Source of the DNA: CAYRGG01 sp964423745
GTDB taxonomy: Bacteria; Pseudomonadota; Gammaproteobacteria; Competibacterales; Competibacteraceae
Length of the DNA stretch: 36,019 nucleotides
Direction of reading: 5' to 3'
Assembly: GCA_964423745.1 (NCBI GenBank)
Contig: CAYRGG010000045.1
Location: 1 to 36,019, forward strand
This document shows, one piece after another, positions 7,152 to 17,071 of the stretch. The notes under the pieces were generated by a model. It was not told where the DNA came from and did not search any database. It saw only the letters and a program-made list of their open reading frames with translations. The stretch's first letter is position 1, and the number at the start of each line of letters is the position of its first letter. The translations under genes were made by a program, and so were the position numbers.

Positions 7152-10100
7152 TTAACGCTCAATAGTATAGGAAAAATCAATACCACGTTCTTCTTGATTA
7201 AATTTACCTTCTATAAATTCACCTTCAATCCAGAATCTTTCTCCCAACTCATAACGCACACTGTAGACTTTTTCGTCTTCAACCCGGTTGATACCATAGC
7301 TCACATAAAAATTGGGCAATAAATAAATACCTAAGGAAACCGGATCATCACCATCATCTTCATCCAGATTTAGCGCATCGCCTAAGGTCAAATAAGATAA
7401 TATCTCACTTTGGTCTTCCAATGGCGGCTCGGAAAACAGGGCAAAGCGTGGTGATTTCAATCGTCCTGTAATATGAATGCCGGCGTAAACAATGGGTTTA
7501 TCCCCATAAATACGGCGGACTGCTCTAATCTGCAAAGACGGATCGTCAATAGGTTCACGATTAAACACTATAACACCTCGTCTGACCCGCAAATCTTGGC
7601 CGTAAGCCCGGTACTCCCCGTCCAAAAGGCGCAACTCCCCATCGCCTAGGGCGTTTTCCTGGGGATATTTAGTCACTTGCACGATACCCTGCAAACGACT
7701 ACGAAAATCTGCTAACTGCAAAGTAACTTTAGGAGCAACCTCTAGTTGCACCCGGCCGGAAATATTCCAGGCTTGCTTCTCCTCGCTGACTAACTCTTCA
7801 TCGTTAGAATTAACGATGACCGTGTCATCGGACACCCTGACGGCGTCCTGAGTAAAGGCAGTGATGACTGGAGTCACCCTACCAGCGGGAATTTTTAACT
7901 CACCTTGAATATTTAGAGCGCCCGGCATCATAGTCAAGTTTAAATCTGGGGATGCTAACAACTGTGCTGTGGACGTATTGATAATTTCCAAATCTTCTCC
8001 GATCAGTTCAGCTTCTATCTGCCACTGGGGAAAAGACGTTAAATCAATATCACCGTTTAATTCGGTCCATCCTTCACCTGAGCGAACCTTGCCCTCAAGG
8101 CGAACCTGATTAGTTTCTATAACTTTCGCCATTATTTGCAAGTCTTTAAGATCGAGACCCAAATCAGGGATGTTAACAGCGCCATCGCGGATGCTTGCTC
8201 GACCTTGCAAACGTGGCTGGGTCAATGTGCCGTCTAAAGTAATAGCCGCGTCAACGTCACCCTGCGCATCTTCTATACCAAAGGAGGTGACAGGTAAAAA
8301 CCCCAAGGGAAGCGCCACTACACGTAATTGACCAGACAGAGGTTGTCTGCCTTCGATGGGCAGATGTGTCAAACGAGGCATCGCAACCCTGGCTTCAATC
8401 CTTTCCCCTTTTTCCAACCGCAACAACACATCCCCTTGTAACCCTTGCGCCGTGACCGTTCCTTGTAGCCTTCCTCCTCGATGCCGTCGCGTTGCTTTGG
8501 CGTCTTCCCAACCTACAGTGACAGTACCGGGGGTAATCCGTAGCGCTACTTCGGAGCGCAGGGTTCCATTGGGGTCGACACGACCCATAACCTTGCCGTT
8601 TAAAGTGCCGCTAATGTCCCAAGCTTCAGGAAAAAACACCTGTCCTAACCCTAGTGGTACACGATTCAAGTCAATCTTTAATAGAGTACCGAGCTTTTCT
8701 AATTGCCAATCTAATTCTGCACAAATCCCCCCACCAGCTTCTTGCCGATTACGTAAACAGCTGCTTGCTAAACGGATAGCGGTAGGCGATATCTTGAGTA
8801 ACGGGGGTTTATTCAACGTCCAGTCACCAAACGCAGGGGATGTTAGGGTTAACTTTTGTAGTGTTCCCTGCCAATTCATGGCTTGCGCTTCAGCAAACCC
8901 CCCTTGCAGTTGCAAGGTGAGATCGCTTTTCGGGATTTTTGCTGTGATGGTTGCCTGGTGGTCTGCAAAGTCACCTCGACCGGACAAGTTCAGGTGGGTC
9001 AATAAACGGTTTTTTGCCCAGCGTAAGTTTATGAGTTCCCCCTGCACTTGGATGCGGCCGGACTTTTGCGTGGTCATCTGGGCTTGTAAACGGTGCAAAC
9101 GTTTTTCCTGCATCCTTAACCGATCTCCGTCCAGAGTCGCCTCGACGATGGGCTTTGCAAAGGTGCCGCTGATTTGACCTAAACTGGTCAAATTGCCGCC
9201 AGCCTTCGGCAATAGGGTGGCCAAATCTGGAATAGCCACGCGCCAGTTACCCCTTAACCCGTCGCCAAGATAAGCATTTGCCGTCAACCGGGCTGTTCCC
9301 GACTTTAAATTCAAGTTATCTAATTGAAAATGGTCTTTTCCCACAGAAAATTGGGTTTCTAAGGAAACGGGATAACCCCGCAGTCGACCCTTTATTTCCG
9401 GTAGGTTCACTTGAGTTTCTAAGCCGTCTTCTTGCCAACGTCCACGACTATCTAGGGTTAAAGCCAGTTCTCCTGGCCAATCCTGCCAATAGTTGCCGGG
9501 ATTCAGTTTTTCTCCCGTAATGGCTACCTGCCAGTCCAAAGCAGAATCCCAGTTTAGGTTTCCCTGGACTGTCACTACCCCCTCTAGGACATCACCTCGT
9601 AAGGTCTCAATCCGCAGGCCACTGAGATTACCTATTGCCCTTCCCCGCCAGCGTCCTGGCGGGATTTGCGGACCGACTAGCTGCCCGTCGAAGTTTGCTG
9701 TATAGGCATCAAGCGCACCCTCTATGGTGAGATTACCATGGGCGCTTTCAAACTGCGCCGTGCCTAACAGAGGCCAGCGCAATGCTTGCCACTTTAGTTG
9801 ACCCTGAAACCGCGGTGATCCATCTAGCAACGCTGTGGCCTTACCCTGCCCCTGGACGACACCAGGGCGTTCAGGTGAGGTGATTTCTAATTGTTTGATG
9901 TTGAACGCTTGGTGGTTCCATTCGGCCACCAGATTACCGTTTGCGGTCATCCCAGCAGGCCAATCCGCCCACAACTCGGTGAAGACGAGTTGTTGAGCCG
10001 TGGCTTGCAGCTGTGCGGTTAATGCCGGTTGCCAACGAACTTGCCCCTGGGCCTGCAGTTGGCCCTGTAACACCTTACCCTGGAGTGACTGCACGGTAAG

Positions 10101-11039
10101 TTGTTCGCCATCCCCCCTCCCTCGTAGTGTCCAATCACCCGTTGGAATATGATGGCCGGTAAGCTGAGTTTGCAAGGTAAACTGATAATTCGCAAAACTT
10201 CCCCCGGCCTTAAAACGCCCCTTTCGACTTTGCCACTGAGGAGACTGGGCCTGCCATGGCCATTGCAGCTCATCCCAGCGACATTGCAACGACCAACGTA
10301 CTTTACTAAAGACATCGGGTAGGTCGTCCAACACACCCCGCATATGGACTGGGGTAGGATGAGTTATCCGATTGACGAAGGTTAGATGATGGGGATTGCC
10401 CCCTATAACACCGTTACCACGCCATCGAATGGCGTTGCCGTCTTGTTGTAAGTGGGTTGACCACTGCACATTGATGGTCAAATTATGGGGATTGCGCAGC
10501 TCCATTTTGCCGTCGGCGTCCAGCTCGAAATGCGACGAACGCACCTGCAACTGGGAAACCCTTAGGGTATCGTATGCATTAGCCTGGAGAGCTATTGAAT
10601 CCAGGGTAACCGGCGGATTATCCGCGTAGATCACGGTAACCGGCGCTAGCTGCATAGCATTAATCTGAACGGGAATGGGTAAAGCCAGATCAGGTATCAC
10701 AATCAACTGATCCTCAAACTCCGGGAGTCGCAGCTGCACATCCTCTCCTTGCAGCCGTTGGATTTCCACACCCCATCCCTTGGGTTGCCAAGCCAACTCG
10801 AGAACATGGGCCTCAACACGCCAGTCCTCATAACCATAAGAAAAATCTTCCATTCGCACAGCATCTAAAAAACGTCCTTCTAATGCGCCAACCTGCAGTT
10901 CTCCCGGTAGCCATTGCTGTAATTGCGTTACCAACCAGCGGGAGCCTGTCTCTGAACTTACCGCCCAGCCGAGGGCACCTGCCGCTCCCAACAGCAGCAG
11001 TACAAGGAGCAAAAAAGCAATGCCAATCCAGCGCCGCAT
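7152..11039 (-). CDS. tamB: Translocation and assembly module inner-membrane protein TamB
   Basis: A 1295-residue AsmA/TamB-type protein. An N-terminal signal anchor (hydrophobic residues about 5-27, IGIAFLLLVLLLLGAAGALG) is followed by a long repetitive beta-rich periplasmic region and a C-terminal DUF490/TamB domain ending in FSYTIER. TamB spans the periplasm from the inner membrane to TamA and forms a hydrophobic groove used in outer-membrane protein or phospholipid transport. Its ATG overlaps the tamA stop as TAATG, so the two are co-translated, the standard tamA-tamB arrangement. Length matches the family. Confidence 0.92.
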   Translation of the reverse strand: MRRWIGIAFLLLVLLLLGAAGALGWAVSSETGSRWLVTQLQQWLPGELQVGALEGRFLDAVRMEDFSYGYEDWRVEAHVLELAWQPKGWGVEIQRLQGEDVQLRLPEFEDQLIVIPDLALPIPVQINAMQLAPVTVIYADNPPVTLDSIALQANAYDTLRVSQLQVRSSHFELDADGKMELRNPHNLTINVQWSTHLQQDGNAIRWRGNGVIGGNPHHLTFVNRITHPTPVHMRGVLDDLPDVFSKVRWSLQCRWDELQWPWQAQSPQWQSRKGRFKAGGSFANYQFTLQTQLTGHHIPTGDWTLRGRGDGEQLTVQSLQGKVLQGQLQAQGQVRWQPALTAQLQATAQQLVFTELWADWPAGMTANGNLVAEWNHQAFNIKQLEITSPERPGVVQGQGKATALLDGSPRFQGQLKWQALRWPLLGTAQFESAHGNLTIEGALDAYTANFDGQLVGPQIPPGRWRGRAIGNLSGLRIETLRGDVLEGVVTVQGNLNWDSALDWQVAITGEKLNPGNYWQDWPGELALTLDSRGRWQEDGLETQVNLPEIKGRLRGYPVSLETQFSVGKDHFQLDNLNLKSGTARLTANAYLGDGLRGNWRVAIPDLATLLPKAGGNLTSLGQISGTFAKPIVEATLDGDRLRMQEKRLHRLQAQMTTQKSGRIQVQGELINLRWAKNRLLTHLNLSGRGDFADHQATITAKIPKSDLTLQLQGGFAEAQAMNWQGTLQKLTLTSPAFGDWTLNKPPLLKISPTAIRLASSCLRNRQEAGGGICAELDWQLEKLGTLLKIDLNRVPLGLGQVFFPEAWDISGTLNGKVMGRVDPNGTLRSEVALRITPGTVTVGWEDAKATRRHRGGRLQGTVTAQGLQGDVLLRLEKGERIEARVAMPRLTHLPIEGRQPLSGQLRVVALPLGFLPVTSFGIEDAQGDVDAAITLDGTLTQPRLQGRASIRDGAVNIPDLGLDLKDLQIMAKVIETNQVRLEGKVRSGEGWTELNGDIDLTSFPQWQIEAELIGEDLEIINTSTAQLLASPDLNLTMMPGALNIQGELKIPAGRVTPVITAFTQDAVRVSDDTVIVNSNDEELVSEEKQAWNISGRVQLEVAPKVTLQLADFRSRLQGIVQVTKYPQENALGDGELRLLDGEYRAYGQDLRVRRGVIVFNREPIDDPSLQIRAVRRIYGDKPIVYAGIHITGRLKSPRFALFSEPPLEDQSEILSYLTLGDALNLDEDDGDDPVSLGIYLLPNFYVSYGINRVEDEKVYSVRYELGERFWIEGEFIEGKFNQEERGIDFSYTIER

Positions 11040-12919
11040 TAGAACTCCGACCCCACTGAAAAATGCACCCTAATAGGATTACCCTCTTTACTCAATCCGG
11101 AGGCGATATCCAGTCGAATTGGACCCAAAGGCGAATACCAGCGCACGCCGCCTCCAGCACCTTCGTTAAACTTGACATCGGAGAAGTCGTTAAAAACATC
11201 ACCAGCATCATAAAAGGCGGCCAATCCCCAGGACTCAAAGATACGGTGTTCATATTCGAGACTACTCACGACCAGGTGGCGCCCACCCAAGCCCCCCGCG
11301 TCGATTTCTTCAAAACCGTAACCGCGTACGCTACGGTCGCCACCGGCCTTGAATTGCAGGGATTCCGGCAGGATATTGACATTGAATAGAGGCACTGTAT
11401 CGGCTTCTGTGTAACCCACATCACTGCGCACAATAAGACGACCCTGATCACCTAGCTTACGCACTAAGGCGCCGCTTAGACGGGCTTGCCAAAAGGACAA
11501 ATTGGAACCAAATCCATCACGGGCGCCCCGAATACCCACATCCACCTTTTCGCCACGGGTGGTGTATAAACGATTATTAGATTTTTGGTAAGTCCAACTC
11601 AAACCCGGCATGAGCAAGTCAAAGTCGGCGTCCAGAACAGGCACTACTTGCGGAATAAACGCTTCGATGGTTGCCGTGTCTTCGGCAGGAAGAATATTCA
11701 GTAAGTTATAGTCTTCGTTGAAGTATTCTAGACTAACCACCTCATCCAATGGTAGGCGTCCAAAAAGCTCGCGTGGTTGATGCTTGCTTACCTTAAATGA
11801 TAACTTCTGAGAACGGGTTTCATTAAAATCAAATTGTTCTGCTTCATCAGCCACGATGACCACCACATCAGCATCATCCAAGGTAATATCTTTACTTTCA
11901 TAGCTCAAAGTAGTCACGAGATAGTCATCTATATTTGCACCTAACGGAAAAATGTAATTAACGTTGGCTTCCAACTCATCCTGTTCTCGCTTCCCCGTTA
12001 GATTGGCTGTTACTCGATGTCCATAACGGTTCAAATAGCGGCGTTCCCAGTCCAAACGCACCCGTGGACCTGTGTCTGTACCATAACCGATGCGTGCCCG
12101 ATAGCGATTTGGTTTGCGCAGCGTCGGTGTGACTTTAATAGCCACCCGGTTATTTTTAGTATCTCGTTGGGTATCGATTTTAATTCTTTCAAAATAACCA
12201 CTTTCATTGAGTCTGGATCGCAACCGAGAAATCCCTCGTAAAGTATAAAACTCACCTGGTTCAAAAGTGATAAAACGCTTTAATACTTTGTCTGCAAAGT
12301 AATCTTGATTTAACTCAATGGAGCCAAAGCGATAACGCTCTCCGGTTTGAAAATGCAAGATGACTTCCGCCTTATCGGTTGCCACATCGATGCGTAGGGT
12401 ACTTTCTGTAAATCGTGCATCCAAGTAACCCCGAGCACTGGCAAGTTCCTGCAAAGCCTGCTTGCCTTGTTCGTAATCAGGATGACTTAACCTATTTCCG
12501 ATTTTTACTGGGAAGTCGGCCAGTAATGCTTGAAAAGCCGGATCTTGTTGACCACTACCCGACACCTCTACATCAACTTTGGTTACCGTTACAGGGGGTC
12601 CTAAATTGATCTGGTAACGAGCCCGCCAAGCATCCACCTCCTGGTTAGGAGGCATTAGCTCAGACATAACTTGAACGTGATAGTAACCGAAGGGTTGTAA
12701 CGCCCGCTTGATCTGTGCCGGAGCCTGACGATGCAGACGCCGGATGCGTCCTGGCGATAAATCCTGATCTTGCTGTTGTTGCAGGCTCAGATAGGTACGG
12801 ACATTTTCTAGCATTTCATCGGTCACACCTTGAATATCGATCTCCACTTGCGCAAACGCCAAGAGAGTATGACCACACAAGGTTATGAATAAACTAATAA
12901 AAAAGAAACGCGCGAACAC
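11039..12919 (-). CDS. tamA: Translocation and assembly module outer-membrane protein TamA
   Basis: A 626-residue BamA/Omp85-family outer-membrane protein. A signal peptide ends near AFA-Q (cleavage about residue 23). Next come N-terminal POTRA domains (for example VTKVDVEVSG) and a C-terminal 16-strand barrel. The conserved loop motif VRGYGF is at 531-536, and the protein ends in the terminal Phe expected of a BAM substrate (HFSVGSEF). It works with TamB to insert outer-membrane proteins. The start is a GTG with only a weak ribosome site. It faces the four-gene export operon across a 227 bp divergent region. Confidence 0.92.
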   Translation of the reverse strand: MFARFFFISLFITLCGHTLLAFAQVEIDIQGVTDEMLENVRTYLSLQQQQDQDLSPGRIRRLHRQAPAQIKRALQPFGYYHVQVMSELMPPNQEVDAWRARYQINLGPPVTVTKVDVEVSGSGQQDPAFQALLADFPVKIGNRLSHPDYEQGKQALQELASARGYLDARFTESTLRIDVATDKAEVILHFQTGERYRFGSIELNQDYFADKVLKRFITFEPGEFYTLRGISRLRSRLNESGYFERIKIDTQRDTKNNRVAIKVTPTLRKPNRYRARIGYGTDTGPRVRLDWERRYLNRYGHRVTANLTGKREQDELEANVNYIFPLGANIDDYLVTTLSYESKDITLDDADVVVIVADEAEQFDFNETRSQKLSFKVSKHQPRELFGRLPLDEVVSLEYFNEDYNLLNILPAEDTATIEAFIPQVVPVLDADFDLLMPGLSWTYQKSNNRLYTTRGEKVDVGIRGARDGFGSNLSFWQARLSGALVRKLGDQGRLIVRSDVGYTEADTVPLFNVNILPESLQFKAGGDRSVRGYGFEEIDAGGLGGRHLVVSSLEYEHRIFESWGLAAFYDAGDVFNDFSDVKFNEGAGGGVRWYSPLGPIRLDIASGLSKEGNPIRVHFSVGSEF

Positions 12920-13015
12920 TGTCTAACGATCGTCCTGAAAACAAATCGCTAAGGAAAAATAGATATAAATATATCGGCATACGTCTTGCAAACTTTAACC
13001 TCAGCGAATGATGGG

Positions 13016-13031
13016 TGTCATTAAATTGACA
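13016..13031. promoter_or_regulatory. Inverted repeat TGTCA-N6-TGACA with -35-like TTGACA
   Basis: Between the divergent tamA and GAF-HlyD genes, TGTCA (13016-13020) and TGACA (13027-13031) form a perfect 5 bp dyad with a six-base AT spacer. The right arm overlaps TTGACA (13026-13031), an exact -35 consensus pointing toward the export operon, although no good -10 box follows at the right distance. It is a plausible operator. No regulator is identified, and the rest of the 227 bp gap shows nothing clear. Confidence 0.35.
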
Positions 13032-13146
13032 ACCACCCAGGAGATTACGGACAAAATCGGCATCCGTCAAAAAATAAGTTATCAGGGTACTGACGTCCCA
13101 GGTAAAGAATAACGGTTGTCGATACACAGCATAATAATGGACCACT

Positions 13147-14910
13147 ATGCTAGAAACTTTTGCAGAATCTTGGCTTGCCCTCCAATGCCAGATGATTAGC
13201 GGCGTTGTGCGTGGCGTCGTGGTGCTAGGCGCCGCGGATAAAGGACCCTTTAAAACCGCGGCCTGTTGGCCCCCTAAAAGCCAACAGCCCGGTTATCTAT
13301 TGGCCACTGCCCAAGCGGCTTTGGCTAAACGCTGCAGCGTACTCCACAAGCAACCTGCAGTGCCGGAGGACAACCCAGCAACACATCACTATCTGGCCTG
13401 TCCGTTGCTAATGGATGGATGTTTAAGAGGCGTTGTCGCTCTGGAAATAAAGAGCCGTCCTGAACCGCAACAGCAAACCGCGTTGCAACTTTTACAGTGG
13501 GGCGCTGCTTGCTTGACCATCCTTATTCGTCAGGAAGCCTTAGCCACCAATGATCGTCTCGTCACCACCTTAAATCTCATCGCCACCAGTTTTAACACGT
13601 CCCGTTTTCAAGCCGCGGCGACCGCTGTAGCCACCGAACTGGCCACACACCTAGCCTGCGAACGGGTGAGTCTTGGTTTCTTCAAAGGCAGACGGATACG
13701 CCTGGAAGCCCTTTCCCATAGCGCCCGCTTTGACCGCAAAAGCAACCGTATTAAAGCGGTTGAGGCGGCCATGACCGAGGCCCTGGATCAAGATAGCCCG
13801 ATTGCCTATCCAACAGACCCCGATGCACCTCTCGTCACCCACGCCCACGGCAAGCTAAGTCAATTTGATGGCAGCGCCTTATGTACCGTCCCCTTTGCTG
13901 AAAACGGTCAGCTATTAGGGGCGTTCACCTTGGAACGAGCCATGGATCAACCCTTTGAGTCTGCCACCGTGGAACTGGTGGAGACTGTGGCTGCTCTAGT
14001 GGGGCCTCTGCTAGCCATAAAACGCCGGGAAGATCGTTGGTTGCTCAGCAAAATCCGGCAATCCCTAGGAACCCAATGGAGCAAGCTGGTGGGACCCCGC
14101 CACAGTGGTTATAAACTAACGGCGCTGTTGCTTAGCGCTCTATTGGTTTTTTTGACTTTTGCTGAAGGGGACTATCGCGTCACCGCCCGGGCTTCTCTGG
14201 AAGGGGCTGTGCAGCGGGCTATGGTAGCGTCTGTGGATGGTTACGTGGCGCAAGCCAACGTCCGCGCCGGTGATGTGGTCCAGCAAGGGGACGGATTATT
14301 TAAACTGGATGATCGGGATTTACAGCTGGAGCGCCTAAAATGGGTGAGTCAGCAGGAACAATTTCTGCGCCAGTATCGTGACGCTCTAGCCCAAGGTGAG
14401 CGCGCCCAGGTGCGTATTTTGAAAGCCCGCTTGGACCAAGCCGAGGCGCAACTGGCGTTGGTAGACGAACAATTAGCCCGGATCAAAGGCATTGCCCCCT
14501 TCGATGGGGTGGTGGTCAGCGGCGATCTTAGTCAATCTCTGGGTGCGCCGGTTCAAAAGGGGCAAGTGCTGTTTGAAATCGCACCCCTAGAACGATACCG
14601 GCTGGTTTTGCAGGTGGATGAACGGGACATGGGTGCCTTGGCCAAAGGTCAAGGGGGTCAACTGGTGTTGACAAGCGGCGCTAGCGAAGGGCTGCCCTTT
14701 ACGGTGGTAAAGATTACCCCCGTCTCCGCGGTTGTTGAGGGCCGCAATACCTTCAGCATTGAGGCACAACTTAGTAAAACGCCAAAAATACTTCGCCCTG
14801 GCATGGAAGGCATTGGCAAAATAAACATCGGACGCCGCAAACTGGCTTGGATTTGGAGCCATTCCTTGACGGAGTGGCTACGCCTGCAGCTGTGGTCCTG
14901 GTGGCCCTAA
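13147..14910 (+). CDS. GAF-GAF-transmembrane-HlyD membrane fusion protein
   Basis: A 587-residue protein with an unusual order. The N-terminal 300 residues look like two GAF-type modules (roughly 5-128 and 150-292), predicted cytoplasmic. A single membrane segment follows (about 323-338, KLTALLLSALLVFLTF). The rest is a HlyD-type periplasmic arm: a lipoyl half (VDGYVAQANVRAGDVVQQGD, 363-382), a coiled-coil hairpin (about 390-447), the second lipoyl half (IAPFDGVVVSGDLSQ, 449-463) and a beta-barrel to about 560. HlyD proteins bridge inner- and outer-membrane parts of exporters; a GAF sensor on one suggests ligand- or redox-gated assembly. It is first gene of the operon, 12 bp before the M50 gene. 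The domain calls are firm for HlyD, and moderate for GAF. Confidence 0.8.
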   Translation: MLETFAESWLALQCQMISGVVRGVVVLGAADKGPFKTAACWPPKSQQPGYLLATAQAALAKRCSVLHKQPAVPEDNPATHHYLACPLLMDGCLRGVVALEIKSRPEPQQQTALQLLQWGAACLTILIRQEALATNDRLVTTLNLIATSFNTSRFQAAATAVATELATHLACERVSLGFFKGRRIRLEALSHSARFDRKSNRIKAVEAAMTEALDQDSPIAYPTDPDAPLVTHAHGKLSQFDGSALCTVPFAENGQLLGAFTLERAMDQPFESATVELVETVAALVGPLLAIKRREDRWLLSKIRQSLGTQWSKLVGPRHSGYKLTALLLSALLVFLTFAEGDYRVTARASLEGAVQRAMVASVDGYVAQANVRAGDVVQQGDGLFKLDDRDLQLERLKWVSQQEQFLRQYRDALAQGERAQVRILKARLDQAEAQLALVDEQLARIKGIAPFDGVVVSGDLSQSLGAPVQKGQVLFEIAPLERYRLVLQVDERDMGALAKGQGGQLVLTSGASEGLPFTVVKITPVSAVVEGRNTFSIEAQLSKTPKILRPGMEGIGKINIGRRKLAWIWSHSLTEWLRLQLWSWWP

Positions 14911-14922
14911 GGTGTCAGCATA

Positions 14923-17070
14923 ATGACCGATTCCTTGTTTAGCCCCGTTTGGTATCGGGTGGCCCACTTGAAGCCCCGGCTACGTAGTCATGTGCGCTTG
15001 CATCGCCATCACTACCGGGATCAGATTTGGCATATCCTGCAGGATCCTTTGTCAGGTCGGCATCACCGTTTTAGCCCGACGGCGTACTTTATGATAGGTT
15101 TATGGGACGGTTCCCATAGCGTGCAACAGGTGTGGGATCTGGCCAACGAAAAATTAGCCGACGATGCACCTTCGCAAGACGAAATAATCCGGCTGCTGGG
15201 TCAGCTGCATAACGCTGACCTGTTGATCTGTGACCTACCACCGGACACCGAAGAGCTTTTTAAACGCCATCAATTGCAACAACGCAAAGAACACCAACAA
15301 CGTTTTCGCAATCCCCTAGCCTTACGTATCCCCCTCTGGGACCCGGATACTTTTTTGCAACGTAGCCTTCCCTTAGTACGCCCTTTATTCAGTTGGTTAG
15401 GCGGCCTGGTTTGGCTTGCTGTCGTGGTGACAGCCACTATTCTGACGGGTATGCACTGGCCAGCCTTGACCACCAATATGGTGGACCGGGTGCTCACGCC
15501 GCAAAATCTCTTGTTACTCTGGCTACTCTATCCAGTTATCAAAGGGCTGCATGAATTCGGCCACGGCTTTGCTACAAAGCTCTGGGGTGGTGAAGTACAT
15601 ACCATGGGCATCATGTTTTTGGTGCTGGTGCCGGTCCCCTACGTGGATGCCTCTAGCGCCACCGCCTTTGCTAGCAAACGGCAACGTATTGTAGTGGGCG
15701 CCGCCGGCATTATGACAGAACTTTTTATCGCGGCCCTCGCCTTATTTTTATGGCTCAATGTAGAACCGGGCTGGGTGCGCGCCTTGGCCTACAACGCCCT
15801 GCTGATCGGCGCCGTATCCACCCTGTTCTTCAATATTAATCCTTTGCTGCGCTTCGATGGTTACTACATTTTGACCGATCTTATAGAGATGCCTAACCTG
15901 ACTAGCCGGGCCCACAATTATCTCGGTTATTTGATTAAACGCTATGGGTTTGGCGTCAGGGATATTCAGTCCCCTAGTGCGGCATCCGGCGAGCGGGCCT
16001 GGTTCATCAGCTATGGCATTGCCGCGTTCGTCTACCGGCTTTTCATCATGAGTGTCATCATCTTATTGGTGGCTGGAAAGTTTTTTATCATTGGGGTATT
16101 GCTTGCCCTTTGGGCAACCTGGTCCATGCTGGTGCTGCCGGTTTTTAAACAGTTGGTTTTTTTGTTCACCAGTCCCCAACTACGGCGTCACCGAGCCCGG
16201 GCAGTGCTTAGCAGTGGTTTGTTGTTAGTCCTGGTGAGCGTTACCCTGTTGTGTTTGCCGGTGCCTTTGACCACCCATGCCGAAGGGGTTATTTGGCTAC
16301 CGGAACATGCCCAAGTACGTCCGCAAAGCGAGGGCATTGTAAAACGCTTTCTCGCTCAACCAGACACCACCGTCCGCCAAGGGCAACCCCTGTTTGCTCT
16401 GGAAGATCCGTTGCTGGCCGCTGAAATCCAGGTATTGGAAGCACAACTTCGGGAACTCCAGGCGCAATACAGCAGCGAACGGCGCGACGAACGGGTTAAA
16501 GCGAAAATCACCCAAAAGAAAATAGCCACGGTACAAGCGGATCTGGCCCTTGCCCGAGACCGTCAGCAAGCTTTAACCGTGCGCAGCCCCACGACAGGAC
16601 GATTTATTGTGCCGCAAGCGGAGGATTTAGTGGGACGTTTTCTGGAACAGGGCACCCCGATGGCCTATGTGGCAGACCTTTCCCAACTGACCGTTCGCAC
16701 CGTGGTGCCACAAACGGCCATCGGTCTTATTCGCCAACACAGCCAAGGCGTCAAGGTTAAACTCGCCGAGCGTATTGCCGACACCTTGCCTGCGGTGATT
16801 GTCCGCACCGTGCCTGGGGCAACAGACCGCCTACCCAGCGCAGCTCTAGGCACCAATGGGGGCGGGCCGATACCCGTTGACCCAAACGATACCGATAACA
16901 TCAAAGCCTTGACTAGGGTTTTTCAGATCGACCTCAAGCTACCGGCTAGCACACGAGTGAGGGGTTTAGGCGGTCGTGTCTTTGTGCGTTTTGACCACGG
17001 TAAAGAAGCCTTGGCGTTGCAATGGTATCGACAACTCCGGCAATTATTCCTGAGACGGTTTGGGGTTTAA
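14923..17070 (+). CDS. PqqD-like / M50 site-2-type peptidase / HlyD fusion protein
   Basis: A 715-residue multi-domain membrane protein. Residues about 28-105 resemble a PqqD/RRE winged helix (SPTAYFMIGLWDGSHSVQQV, then LLGQLHNADLL). The middle is an M50 intramembrane peptidase: HEFGH at 210-214, and the third zinc ligand Asp312 in NINPLLRFDGYY. Several hydrophobic helices lie between about 160 and 445. After the last one comes a HlyD arm with lipoyl halves (SEGIVKRFLAQPDTTVRQGQ, 469-488, and RSPTTGRFIVPQ, 554-565) around a short coiled coil. All zinc ligands are present, so it should be active. It is followed after one base by the SecA-like gene. Related fusions are annotated as putative peptide zinc metalloproteases; the substrate is unknown. 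Confidence 0.82.
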   Translation: MTDSLFSPVWYRVAHLKPRLRSHVRLHRHHYRDQIWHILQDPLSGRHHRFSPTAYFMIGLWDGSHSVQQVWDLANEKLADDAPSQDEIIRLLGQLHNADLLICDLPPDTEELFKRHQLQQRKEHQQRFRNPLALRIPLWDPDTFLQRSLPLVRPLFSWLGGLVWLAVVVTATILTGMHWPALTTNMVDRVLTPQNLLLLWLLYPVIKGLHEFGHGFATKLWGGEVHTMGIMFLVLVPVPYVDASSATAFASKRQRIVVGAAGIMTELFIAALALFLWLNVEPGWVRALAYNALLIGAVSTLFFNINPLLRFDGYYILTDLIEMPNLTSRAHNYLGYLIKRYGFGVRDIQSPSAASGERAWFISYGIAAFVYRLFIMSVIILLVAGKFFIIGVLLALWATWSMLVLPVFKQLVFLFTSPQLRRHRARAVLSSGLLLVLVSVTLLCLPVPLTTHAEGVIWLPEHAQVRPQSEGIVKRFLAQPDTTVRQGQPLFALEDPLLAAEIQVLEAQLRELQAQYSSERRDERVKAKITQKKIATVQADLALARDRQQALTVRSPTTGRFIVPQAEDLVGRFLEQGTPMAYVADLSQLTVRTVVPQTAIGLIRQHSQGVKVKLAERIADTLPAVIVRTVPGATDRLPSAALGTNGGGPIPVDPNDTDNIKALTRVFQIDLKLPASTRVRGLGGRVFVRFDHGKEALALQWYRQLRQLFLRRFGV

Positions 17071-17071
17071 C

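Noticed and set aside
8356..9177. 273-codon plus-strand frame opposite tamB
   Set aside because: It lies inside a clear TamB coding region, is rich in Ser, Pro, Arg and Cys as expected of an antisense shadow, and matches no family.
12894..13145. 83-codon minus-strand frame spanning the tamA start and the divergent region
   Set aside because: Composition is not protein-like, it overlaps the tamA signal peptide in another frame, and it covers the likely promoters.
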